A stretch of DNA of 64,000 bases from Hirudo medicinalis (Eukaryota; Annelida; Clitellata; Hirudinida; Hirudinidae): NCBI GenBank assembly GCA_011800805.1, contig MPNW01000016.1, forward strand, positions 49,110-113,109, written 5' to 3'. The position numbers and the translations under genes were made by a program. Of this stretch, positions 1 to 11,582 are shown in pieces. Positions within the stretch are counted from its first letter, which is position 1; every line of letters starts with the position of its first letter. The notes beneath the pieces were generated by a model, which made no database searches, had not been told where the DNA came from, and saw nothing but the letters and a program-made list of their open reading frames with translations.

Positions 1-112
1 ACAACCAAGCAAACAACCAAGCAAACATCCAGGCATACAATCCAAGCAAACAGCCAAGCAAACAACCAAGCAAACATCCAGGCATACAATCCAAGCAAAC
101 AACCAAGCAAAC
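1..112. repeat. CAAGCAAACAAC-type minisatellite
   Basis: Short runs related to AACCAAGCAAAC alternate with CATCCAGGCATACAATCC in a higher-order pattern that repeats about twice before unique sequence begins near 113. The array is cut by the window edge, so its full length is unknown. Bases 113-561 hold A+T-rich sequence with no gene that I can support; they are upstream of, or 5' UTR/intron for, the LMO gene. Confidence 0.8.
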
Positions 113-561
113 CACTGTCTGCCCAGGTCGGTGTTCTTGAATTTTGAATAGAATTCCACTGTAATCCTTAATTATCGTTCTTCTCAGAATTCCTTCCATC
201 TGCGAATTTCACGATTGAAAATGTAATTCATTCGATGAATATTTGAGCAATTATTAATGAAGTCGTGAATAAACAATCACCGAAGAAGAAAATAAATGCA
301 TGTTTTTTTTTGCAGCGATACTATCGACGTAGTATATAGTGGTAATTTGTTGATTAATGAATGTCTAAGTTACATAATAAATGTACGAATTACATGTTAT
401 GCTGCACGTGATGTTGTGCACTTCACGTTAATACAAGTACTACACAAGTACTACAAGTTACAAATCCATCCGACGACATGAGCAGTTTCCAATTGAAGAA
501 ATAATCCTTGCAATCGTAGCAGAGGGAAATAGTTTCCTCATTTCAATCGTTCCACAGGAAC

Positions 562-2544
562 ATGGACAGAACGGTCAACAACGAACACAAGAACTCTTTC
601 AGCGGAGATTCCAGTCAAATCATCATCAACAACATCAGCAGCAACAACAACAACAGTTACACAACAACGACGACAACAAGCAGCAACGAATTCAACAACT
701 CCGATCACGACGCAACGCCTCACAACAGCAAACAACAACAACAACAACAACAATTCCTGGTCACCAAAGCCGAGAAATGTACAGGCTGTCACCAGCCAAT
801 CACAGAGAGGTACCTCTTAAAGGTCATGAACCAGAGCTGGCACGAAGACTGCCTCAAGTGTTCCTGCTGCAACTGTCGTTTAGGGGAGGTCGGTTCGACC
901 CTGTTCACGAGGGCCAACCTCATGCTTTGCAGGAGGGACTATCTCAGGTTTGAATGACGCCCCAAGCGTTTATCACGAAGCACGACTTATGACTCGGTTT
1001 TGAAAATTTGATTCCATTTATTTCTATTTCTGAAACGTCATCTCCCTGAGTTGACGGCGAGAGGGTATCTTGGGCTGATTGCCGGGGATGCTTGTGGCGA
1101 TGATGATGATGAGGAGGAGGAGGAGGAGGAGGAAGAGAATGAAGAGGGGGAGACGAGTAAGAAGAGGAAGCCTCCTTAATTACTCTGGTCGTGTTTGCCT
1201 GCTAAATTGGCCGACTTCATTGCTCTGTTGGCAATATTCTTGATCTCCGAACAACGCTTTTCATTTGTTTTCGTTTGCCTGACTCGCCTCTTCTTGGCGA
1301 ATTAAAAAGGCTCTTTTCATTTTTCTTTTATGCACCGAGCTGCTCTCGTGTCCCGCTTTTCATTGCTCGACCGATGTTGCCGAGGCAGATTATAAGATGC
1401 TTCTCCAGGAGAATCAAATGAAAAGTCGTCACGTTGAGGATCACCTGAATATTCATGAGCCTAATATTCACATTGTCGATCGGGCCGCTCGAATAACTTA
1501 TGCTAATCATATGCAAATATTTCCGAGTAGCAAGCGTTCCCTTAAATCACGATCGGCCACTTAATGATGACGCACGTCGTCATCTCCACCGTGAATTTTT
1601 GTGAATTCACCGCTTGACTTAAAGTCATGAGAGGTTAGGAGGTCGAACGAACATCTGAAGTTCGATGTTTGTCTTTGAAAAACATCGCCGTAGAGATGCG
1701 TGGTCCTCTGTTGTTATAAAGCGTGGATGAGATACGCCCTCGAACATGAACATGAGAAGATGAAGATGACAACGTGAGGAGATGAAGATGAGGATGATGA
1801 GGAGATGAAGATGAGGAGAACAGGGGAAAGCAGCATCTCGTCACGAACGAACGATTTCCGCTCGATATTTGAATTCACTGAAAATTACTTTCCAAAGATA
1901 CACCATTGAAATATGCAGGTTGTTCGGTGCGACCGGGTTCTGCTCTGCCTGTTCGAAACCCATCCCCGCATTCGAGATGGTCATGAAGGCTAAGGACAAC
2001 GTCTACCACCTCGACTGCTTCTCCTGCTACCACTGCAACCACAGGTGGTCATCTTGTTTTCACTCGAAACATGGATTACTGGATTAGGATTCATTGGTTG
2101 AATATCGTTAACACGATACTGAGATGATGATGATGATGATAATAATGATAACAACAAGAACAACACCATCAATAATAATATTAATACTAACAATAACAAT
2201 AGCAATTGCAATAATGATTATTATTTCTTATTATTTGTTTACATTAATTCAGGTTCTGCGTGGGGGATCGTTACTATTTGATCGACAACAAAATCTTCTG
2301 CGAAGTGGACTTCGAAGAAAGATTCCCCATTCCACGCCTTACTTCCGCCATCCCTTCCTCGTCCTCCTCCTCCTCAATATTGTCATCGAACAACAACAAC
2401 AACAACGCACTCATAATGAACAAAACTCATCCTCACCTTCAATTAAACCACCTACCTGGCCACGCCCACCTCCTACCTCAACCAATCGGCAACTCCCAAG
2501 GCCCTCGCCTAGAAGTGGGGCAGACTAATTTCGGAGGACGTTGA
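562..2544 (+). CDS. LMO: LIM-only transcriptional cofactor (LMO1/2/3, Beadex-type)
   Basis: Three exons (562-947, 1919-2044, 2253-2544) joined by GT-AG introns that both split an Arg codon, so phase is kept. The protein is a nuclear adaptor with two LIM zinc domains and no homeodomain; the LMO family bridges LDB and bHLH/GATA factors. LIM1 starts at KCTGCHQPITERYLLK and continues through WHEDCLKCSCCNCRLGEV to CRRDYLR; LIM2 runs from LFGATGFCSACSKPIPAFEM through YHLDCFSCYHCNHR to FCVGDRYYLIDNKIFCEVDF. Zinc Cys/His spacing looks intact, and the linker and GEVGS-type motifs are LMO1/2/3-like rather than LMO4-like. About 70 residues of N/Q/S/T homopolymer precede LIM1, and a Ser/Asn/Pro tail follows LIM2; vertebrate LMOs are much shorter at both ends. 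The start is the first ATG of the open frame, downstream of a CCACAG that could be a splice acceptor, so an upstream exon is possible. Confidence 0.93.
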
Positions 2545-5500
2545 GCTAATTTTGTTTAATAATTTCATTGTAAATTCCTTCAACAAAAAACCATTCCAAA
2601 TATTCAGTCATTTGTGTTTCTTCAATCGATCGTAACTTTAGAAAAAGGTAGGAATGAGCAAGCGACATATTCTAGAAAATGTGTTAAAACGAAGGTCCGG
2701 TCCACTGGGAGTCATCAAGGGGTGCACGGGATAATGCGTGGTCGTTGGTGATTTGCAAGAAGAAGGATCTCGTAATGCGTTCTGTCATATTCTCGTCAGT
2801 CGGGTGTAATCTGAGAGAGCTTTTAATAAAATTGCTAATCCCCGCACGGTCCGAGGCTTTCAAGTTGGAGAATATGAGGCGCTCGGATCGGATCTGGAGA
2901 AGTCATTTCGATGGCCAGATGGACTCTCAACATTTATTCGCAAGAATTCCCTGTGCGTCCGAATGAGTGAATGTGTCTTTGAATGTGTCTTTGAATGTGT
3001 GAGTGAATGTGTCTTTGAATGTGACTCTGATTGTCTCTCCTTGTCACGTGTAATTAAATATGCCACGTGACCGGCCATGACTCGCACTCATCAGCACGAG
3101 TGAAAAAGCCATAAAAGCCGAGCTTCGCAAATCCGCACGAGTATTCGTATCCATGGCAACTCGACGCCGATTTTTAGGGGCACGTTCGAAGTGGAGTTCG
3201 AACCGGTGGGGCAGGGAGAAGTTGGGAGGGGGTGAGGATGGATCCGAGCGAACCCGGTGTTGGAAGGAAGAAACGGGGTGACGGATGTTGCGAACGGAGG
3301 AGTGAGATGTCCTCGTTTGTTTGCTGCAGAGGGTGGGGTAATAATGCGAGGAGCATCGGCACTGCAGCTTGTTGCACGGCAGGATGTTATAAATTTAATA
3401 TCTGCCTCGTTTTCGATTTGGAAAAGCAATTTCACGGGCGACGGACGGTTAATTGTCTGTCGAGAAAGATCGTTTCAAAACGACCAAACTCCTTCCATCC
3501 ATCCATTTCCAGACAACCATAAATTGCCAGCATCATTTCAACTCAGAGATTGCCTGGCATTCCTTTTAATCACCTTCAAACCATCGCAGCGGTTATCACG
3601 TCCTGGAAATTAAATTTTAAGCTCAATTCGAATATCGCTTTAAAAACATCTTTTTCTGCGAAACTAAAGCCTTTTCGAGTCATTTTATTTGGAGGTCGTT
3701 GAAAGCGATTTCAAGTCGTAATGGGGCCGTTGTTTGTAAGAATGTTGTTTGTAAGAATGCGCCTCATGAAGCTATGTGCTCCACTCTTGTTCTGTAATGG
3801 AAGAAGCAATCAATCGTTCAATGTTCAGTGTTTGCCTCCTGTTCAAGAGCAGAATTATGGAGGATAAACGTTACAAGCACTTTGGATGGATGTCGGACGG
3901 ATGGATGGATGACGGGTGGGTGGATTGATGGATGGATGGATGGATGGATGGATGGATGGATGGATGGATGGATGGATGGATGGATGGACGGACGGACGGA
4001 TGGATGGATTGATGGATGGATGGATGGATGGATGGATGGATGGATGGATGGATGGATGGATGGATGGATGGATGGATGGATGGATGGATGGATGGATGGA
4101 TGGATGGATGGTTTGATGCTTATAGGTGAATGAATGGGTTAATGAGTGATTGGACGGGCATTCGATGTGGTCTTTTATTAGCTTCCATTCTCTCCCTCAT
4201 TCATTCATCCCTTCCTTCATTCATTCTGGGTTCCATCTCCTTGCAAATCAAACCTACAATGCCAAGCTCGATGGCAATTGAATGTGAGAATAGAAGAGCG
4301 AGGAATTGAAGGGGAAATAATAGAAGTTTCCTCAAATAAATAATAAAAAATCATCACAAACAAACGGGTCTGCATTGGACTTGAAAGAGGAAGACGATGA
4401 TCATTCATCTCGATGTTTGCAGGGCGAGATACCATCTCAATCCCTGCCTAATGAAGACCGAAGAAAATTGCCTTCAGATTGCTTGCCTATTATTTCTCTT
4501 CTCTACGTGACACTTATTCGGCCACTTAGCAGCACGGACCATCATCGAGAGGAGAAGGAAGGATGGACGGACGGACGGACGGACAGATAGACTCTTTCCA
4601 GTCCGTGTGTTTCCGAACACCGGTGCGACTTTGAACCGTGTCCGGGGAGGTCAAGCGAGGGTGTTGGATGGCTCGTCAGGCTCTATAAAGCACAACAAGA
4701 GGCCTTCCTGGCTGGCGAGAAATTGGACCTGTGACGTCATCCATCCATCAAGCACCTGCTTGTCACGTGATTGTACATCATTTTTGTCGTCAACTCGAAC
4801 CTCTTGTTGAGTGCTTCATTCAAGATCTTGACCCGGTGAAGTCACCTCACGATTAATTTGTTCACGATTCACGACAAGATTATAGAATTGCAATCGTGCT
4901 TCATTTATTTAGCGCCACGAATGTTGCTCAAAATCATCGCTCGATGTGTTTGTCGCTTGTGATTCAGTGCTCGTTACTTTTCTGTTATTAATCAAATTAA
5001 GCTAATTTAATGGAATTGCGTATTTAATTACTGTTTATTTGATTAATCGGTTAATTAACTGTTGCATCAGAATTAAACTAAAGATATTTTTAGACCATTC
5101 TTTGGATTCTAAGACTCCCTTTTGAAACAAAAGTATGCACTTCACCGTTGGAGGACTTTCAAAGTTTCCTCAAATTGTTGAAGGTGAATTTTGAATCGGA
5201 AACAATCGTATGTTCGATGAAATGGTTGCTAATGGTTTCAATTATTCGTAAATAAGAATTTAAAACATTGTTTTTCAGTGCGTAATCATCGATTTTATGT
5301 AAATTATCGACGAGTAAACAATACCTCAAAACTTCATTTGAATGTCTAACAATAACTAACGATAGTCGTGCACCGAATTTTGTTTTGTGCTCTGGCGAAT
5401 GATTTTAGTTTCATGTGCTTTGTGTCTCAAAGTTCAGGGTTCGATTGTTAGTGGATCCATCGGTTGATGGCCTCCTATCAATAAGTAGAGATTCGAAGAT

Positions 5501-6179
5501 TAGAGGCTCGTATTGTTTGGCTGAAACAGGTGAGCCTTCACAACACATTGTGCGGTTAAGTTTGGCTCGTGAATTTCATGTTTTCCGATTCTTGTCGTTG
5601 AAGGAGTGAATGAGTTGTTCTTCGAATGGAAACGTGGAACAGATCTCGATTTCAACTCACAGGTTTTTATTCCTGGAAGATATAATTACAATTAATACAA
5701 TATATTAGTTGATTATAACGTGTTATAATATGTATTGTTTGAAATATATATTGCTTTTAATCTTTAACATTCACGCGATATTGTTTCACGGAGATTTCTA
5801 GTGTAATTTACTAGTTGAAGTTCTTGAGACGAGTTTGTAGTTGTGGATTAAGGATTGTTAATTGATTATTGATCGATTCTACGAAGAATCGTTTGAATTT
5901 TGTAGTCCACAAAACAAGGAACATCAGAAGTCCATCTAAAACAGGTCGGTTTTTTTTAATTTCATTGTGAAACTTTGAACAACTTTAGTGATCCTCCATG
6001 CAAGTGATTTCAAAATATTCATTTCCTGATTTTTATAAATAATCTGCATTACTTGTAATAATACACATTAACTTAAACAACATCAAGAATACTTAACAAT
6101 TACGATCAGTTTCTGATCAATAATTTGTTATTAACTATAATTATTTCCCAATTAACACTCGAATCTATTTGTTACCCAG
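2545..6179. other. intergenic region, repeat-rich, no supported gene
   Basis: No conserved protein or RNA was recognised. It holds a 12-bp GAATGTGTCTTT repeat (about 2968-3030), a GC-richer stretch at about 3090-3400, the large GGAT array (separate entry), a small GGAC run at 4561-4586, and A+T-rich DNA after 4900. The missing first coding exon of the downstream Rab11-FIP gene should lie here or further upstream, but I could not find a frame giving the first C2 beta-strands. Confidence 0.6.
3891..4112. repeat. (GGAT)n tetranucleotide array
   Basis: About 220 bp of near-perfect GGAT repeats, with a few GGAC interruptions near 3987-3999 and ATTGATGG variants near 3924 and 4007. The open frames across it translate only as Met-Asp-Gly-Trp repeats and are artefacts of the array. 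GGAC units recur at 4561-4586. Confidence 0.95.
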
Positions 6180-9100
6180 GTTTGCATGACGTCTACGTGG
6201 TCGTGTGCTTCGGTAAAGAGAGGCACAAGACTTCAATCAAGGAGAGATGTGCTGATGCCGAATGGAATGAAGATTGCTTCCTGTTGGTCAACATTCGTTG
6301 CTCATTAATAACTAATTAATAATTAATGAATATTGATGACCACCACCAGCAAGCTGCTGTCCACCAATGAGGACACTCCGGTGAAAGTGAAGGTGTGTCA
6401 CAGGAATTTCTTCCTCCTTCACGACGAGAACATAGGATCGGTTGAAATTCACTTGAAAAGTCACCACTCTACGAACAACCAAAGCAGAGGTTCGGCATTG
6501 GTTTTGGATTTTTTATTTTATTGGACAACAGTTCTTTCAGCTGCTCTTGTTTCACTTTCTTCGAAAATGTTTCAAGTTTTCTCAGTTTGTTTGCATTCCT
6601 GTTGTCGGTCCGTTCTCTGTTGAGAGTGGCTTTTCGTTTTCGTATTTACGTGGACTTAAGTGCTCCTTTACGGTCGATTGTAAATTTATTTCGTAAACCA
6701 ATCCAAAGGCAGTGACTACTTCACATATAAAAAGGCCCAGTGTTGAGGTTATCGAACACTTTAAGTAACCATTTGGTCTCAGCAATTATACTGCACCCAA
6801 TAACTATTTCTAGTTTGAAGAATAAAATTATTAATACTAATATATATAAAATAGTAATATTAAAATATATAAAATAATAATATTAATATTAATGTGATTA
6901 AAAGATTAACAACGAGCACCACTGTCATGTTTCAGTTGGTTCACTTTGAAGAACAAACGTAAAGAAGAAGTTGGAGAAATCCTGCTCACCTTGTCTTACC
7001 TGGCCATCACACCTGTTCAACTTCGACCTACACTCAAGAAGTCCACGTCGTTCAAATCTCTTGCGGACAGATTAGGTTTTGATAAAAAAGTTATCGACCG
7101 ATGACGCAACAACCATCCATTTACTCACACATTTACTCATACGCCCATTTACTCATCCACTCATTTACTCATCCACTCATTTACTCATCCACTCATTTAC
7201 TCGTCCACCCATTTTACTCATCCATCCATTTACTCATCCACCCATTTACTCGTCCACCCATTTACTCGTCCACCCATTTTACTCGTCCACCCATTTACTC
7301 ATCCATCCATCCGTTCATATTTCGTCCGTTGTCAACAGCTTCATATTTTTATTTCGGCATTATTCTTATCTGTCAACATATCAAAGGAATCATTTATCTA
7401 AATATTCATTCATTGCATCTTTTACAACAAACGTTTACTAGATCCGTACGATTTATATTGATTACATATTCATATTAGTAATGGGATTTTCGCATATTCA
7501 CATTCATAATCATTTCGTATATCCATATATCCATAATCCTACATAATTAGCCTCTCGTGTAAACAATGATTTCAGGCCATCGTTTGAGTCTGAGGAAGGA
7601 ATATGACTTGAAGAACCTCTCCCTAAGTCAACTCCCACGAAATGGATCATCCAATAATGCAAGCTCCACTTTATTTATTTATTTATTTTATTTATTCACA
7701 TTTATTGCTCATTATTTGTGTTTATTTTTAAATCTTTATTGTGACGTAACTTACACTTGGTTTGTTTTTATTGTGAACAACTGATTATAATCACTAATTC
7801 TCATGATCAACAAATCTGCTGAATATATTATTATTCAATATTTATGATTTTATTTACATTTAAATGTAAATTATTTAAAAATTATTAGAGAAGTATTAAG
7901 TACTTATTAAATAATAAATATTGTATAATTTAAATAATTTATGATATAAATAATTTATATCTTCCGCTAAGATTAAATATTTTTGAGAAGCACAAAATCG
8001 TAACAGAAATTATTTATTCACTAAATCAACTTCGTAATTACACAATTTTAAAATATGATTATTCACTCCTCACAATGTTTTAAATGTCCTTGACACCTGC
8101 TTCAACAATGCTTGATGACAATCAGTACTCGTGCTACAAACTACGTAACCAAACAACAACAGCTTGAACGGCAAATTATTGTTGTTGTTATTCGCGTTAC
8201 AATTCACTAAATTAATTCATAATTCATTGCAGATAGATTTAAACATTTTCACGGAATCTTTCAGAGGCATGTTTCAAGCTGATTCATCGGAAGAAGTTGC
8301 AATGAGGAGGACACACCACGTAATGAATAATTCATCTTTATGAATAATTAATGGTCATCTTTGATTGGTCGATTCCTCCATAACTTTATGTACATTTACG
8401 ACACGATAAAAATGCTTTTAGAAATTCGCTTTCTTTGCACATCTCAATGAAGGTGACTCGTGACGAATGTTAACAACCGGTTATTACATCATTACACCTG
8501 ATTATCATAATACGTTCTTATCTATTTTTAGAACCCCTCGCACAGGCATACGATAGATTTCACGACAATGGTTGATGACCGGTTACACGACGAAGATGAA
8601 AGGAATTCATCCTCCAAATTGAAGCCCATCACAGTTACTGGTTTGAAATGAATTCATTGGTCATGTCAAACGTTCTAAGTTTAACTCGACTCCACCCAAT
8701 TGCAGACTCTTCTCTCTCGAGGTTCGACAGCTTTGACAGTCTCAACGAGAAGAAAGCCTTCGATGATTCCATTTCAGGTTCTGAGGGAAGCATCCTGAAT
8801 TACGCAACCGAGGTAATCCGGTTGGATGATGATGATGACGTTGACGATGACGACAATGACGACGTTTTCATGGCCCAACTGAATCGATTCACGAAGCAGG
8901 TGGATTTAAAAATTTCAATCACGTTGTTTCTTCGTCTAATTAATTAATAAATTAATTTATAATTAAAAATGAATTTCCATTATTTTTTGCATCCTCACAG
9001 GAGTTGGTGCAGTTGGTAAAAGATCAGAAGGAGTGGATAAAATCGAGGGAAGTTTACATCATCGACCTCCACACCTACGTGAACTCGTTGCTCATGAAAA

Positions 9101-9252
9101 TCCTCAACACGAATTGCTCCTTGCTGCAGAAGAACTCCCAGACTCCTCAAGTCGTCGACGAATGCCACAAACTGACGACGTTCAAAACTGAGGAAACATC
9201 AACTCCGAAAAGATGGATTCGATCCTTATTTGGTCAGAAGCAGAAAAGTTGA
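6180..9252 (+). CDS. class I Rab11 family-interacting protein (Rip11/FIP1/2/5-like), 5' exon not found
   Basis: An effector linking Rab11 to recycling endosomes. Exons read: C2 strands from about 6180 (GLHDVYVVVCFGKERHKTSI, then EWNEDCFLL), about 6348-6489 (PVKVKVCHRNFFLLHDENIG), about 6935-7076 (WFTLKNKRKEEVGEILLTL, the typical end of a FIP C2 domain), 7577 onward, 8233-8320, 8532-8640, about 8704-8900 (with an acidic DDDDDVDDDDND run) and 9001-9252. The last exon carries the C-terminal Rab-binding domain: a helix ending YVNSLLMKILNTNCSLLQ matches the FIP pattern Y-I-D-x-LL-x-R-I-M-E-x-x-P-x-LL. A C2 domain plus C-terminal RBD defines class I FIPs. The first coding exon is missing from what I could recognise, so the real start lies upstream. 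AATAAA at 9331-9336 follows the stop. Middle exons are inferred from splice signals only. Confidence 0.82.
7119..7314. repeat. 12-bp ATTTACTCATCC minisatellite in Rab11-FIP intron
   Basis: About 16 tandem units related to CATTTACTCATC, with CACCC/CACTC and GTCC variants and occasional extra T. It lies in the intron between the end of the C2-coding exon and the exon starting near 7577. Open frames across it read only as His/Leu/Ile/Ser/Thr-rich repeats and are not counted as genes. Confidence 0.9.
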
Positions 9253-10122
9253 AAAGTTGCCTTTTTGCTGGGAAAACCAAGTCTTGCGATTCTATCTTCT
9301 GTAGTTTTAGATTGGTTAAAATATAATTGTAATAAAATATTGGTTCATTTGTGGATTATTTTTGTGGAATATTAAGCGAGCATTATTGCATCAATTTCAC
9401 ATGTTGAAGCTAGATGTGCTTTCGATTGCAATGTTCACGTCTCGAGGATTTTTGTCGGATCATTTAGAATTTTGAGAAAATCAATCAAAAGTTGAATGTT
9501 TTCTGTCATTTTGAAAGTTTCCGTGCAAAACATGAGTTGATTTGACGAACAAGTGCTTATGTTTGAGACCTGCTACCTACGAATGAACAGGAACGTCATT
9601 TCAGCTTTTTCCGAAGGGTTCTTCGCACAAATTGATGAGATGGCTTCTTTTTTGATTCTCGCCAAAAATGATGGGGTCGACCCCCGGGGAATCTCAGGGG
9701 AATCAGGAATTATTTGAATAATGAGTACCATCGATAAGGTGAAGGTGTTTAGTAGTTAAGTTTATAAAATTGTTGAAACAATAAACACATCGGAAGTACA
9801 AAGATGAATAGAAGGTTATTTTTTAACTCGTCACAAAACATCATAAATTTGTTCGACTTCCACAAATTCAAACGTTAATCCGCGCCACAAAGTCTCCATA
9901 CTTTGGACCCCTTCACTGACATAAATTCTCGACCAACTTTATTCTTTCGCTTATTTTAACAAATTTATTTCCATTTATTTTTTTCTTCAAGTATGCAAGT
10001 TTTATTCGTTTGGACATTTTTAGCGCTCGTTCGAGAGGCCTGGTTTTGTGAATTTTGAATGCCTGGCGTCGTCAACAGATTGAAAAGTTCTCAGATTCTT
10101 AGAGAATGTCCAATTTCATAAT

Positions 10123-10138
10123 AATACTACTAATAATA

Positions 10139-10205
<67 letters not shown>

Positions 10206-10237
10206 TAATAGTTAACTTATAATNACTACTAATAATA

Positions 10238-10310
<73 letters not shown>

Positions 10311-10325
10311 TAATAGTTAACTTAT
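10123..10325. repeat. (TAA)n array duplicated around a single N
   Basis: Two nearly identical blocks of about 97 bp each begin ACTACTAATAATAATAG, run as pure AAT repeats and end AACAATAATAGTTAACTTATA. A single unresolved base (n) at 10224 separates them. The second block looks like a copy of the first, so this may be one array counted twice when the assembly was joined. Confidence 0.9.
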
Positions 10326-11384
10326 AATGCGCCATTTGCGTCAGAGGCGCCTAAATCAGCATAAGCCACATGTCATTAATAATAAATCAATGGCGAACAC
10401 AGAACCGAGTGCATTTTAACTTCCACAATTTCATGAGAGAAATTCGCTGTTCAAGTGCCTTTTCTATTTGAACGTTCAATCTGATCACTGATTCCATTCA
10501 CTGAAGATAACAACAATTTCTTTTATTGAAGCTTTAATAACAACAATTTCTTTTATTGAAGCTTTTTTCAAAACTCGTGTGAAACAAAAGGCTTTAATAA
10601 GCTCTAACAATTTTTTAATAATTACTTCAGCACGAGAGCAGTTAGTTAATCTGTGGAACAATATATTCAGATTCGGTGGAAGTATTTAAAATAGGACTAT
10701 ATCGAAAATATCGAAATTTGAATATTGAATTAAAAAGGAGTGGCTTATGACAAAGACATTAGTCTTCTTAAACCACTATAAATTAATGTTATGTTATGTT
10801 ATGTTAATTTCTCGAGATATCTCAAGTATCGTCTGTCCAATTACATTACTACCTTCAAAATCATCCCAGAAACCAACCATTGACTTTATTTTATAAACGG
10901 CCAATTTGTTGACCACCAATCAGTCCTCAGATGTTGAAATCGTCAACTGATGGTTTTCTCATAGCATCACCAGTGGTCAACTGACTTTTAAAAATCATCA
11001 CTCTCATCTTAAGTAGTGTTTCTTCGATTGATTTATTTTTAAATAAAGTTTTTACTATTCTGTTTTTTTTTATTTAACATTTAATAAAAAATTTAACATT
11101 TAGCACTGAATAGTCGCACCGATACAACGCTTCTGCTATTTACAAGGCTACTCATCCCTAATAATATTCTTTGTTTACCATCTTTAATCGATGTAAAATT
11201 ATAATTGCATGTAAATTACATTGGTTATGCGAATAAATATCATTAATTCTCCTCGTTAATTTCTGGTGGATTGGTCAGTACGGAATTGAGTTGTATTTGG
11301 AAATGTTTTGCTTCTTTTGAAGAACTCACCTTTCTCCTCAATGCGTCCTCTTCTGCACTCAATATTTAGAAACTCTGCAGTCTT

Positions 11385-11582
11385 TTTTTGTATTTAGCCG
11401 ATCTTTTGAGTGCCTCATGTATCCGAACGGGATATGAAGGCAATTTTAGACGATCTACCATTTATATAGCGCCCATACCCGAGGGTGCTCCCTGGCGGTG
11501 CAGGCTGGGTCGTGAACACGACACATTATGACTAGACTGTTGCTATTACGACCGCATGCAGGAACGCAACTCATTCGGCCAA
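11385..11582 (-). mobile_element. tRNA-derived SINE, full-length copy with target-site duplication
   Basis: On the minus strand the element starts TTGGCCGAATGAGTTGCG, which resembles a tRNA-Leu/Ser A box. It continues through a B-box-like GTTCACGACCC, a body with CACCGCCAGGGAGC and GGGCGCTATATAAATGG, and ends GGCTAAATAC plus a short A tail. The 11-bp sequence TCTGCAGTCTT lies on both sides (11374-11384 and 11583-11593), a target-site duplication that fixes the ends and shows retroposition. Related copies are at 29440-29540, 52201-52313 and 54249-54353. Confidence 0.85.

Noticed and set aside
1..112. CRISPR-like array of repeats and spacers
   Set aside because: This is eukaryotic DNA; the spacers are themselves repeated, so it is a minisatellite.
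3828..4133. Open frames of Met-Asp-Gly-Trp repeats
   Set aside because: They arise only from the GGAT array, are open in several frames and have no non-repeat part that looks coding.
7079..7478. Two overlapping frames of His/Leu/Ile/Ser/Thr repeats
   Set aside because: They are translations of the 12-bp minisatellite inside a Rab11-FIP intron.
10099..10335. Poly-isoleucine frame on the minus strand
   Set aside because: It is the TAA trinucleotide array with an unresolved base, not a protein.
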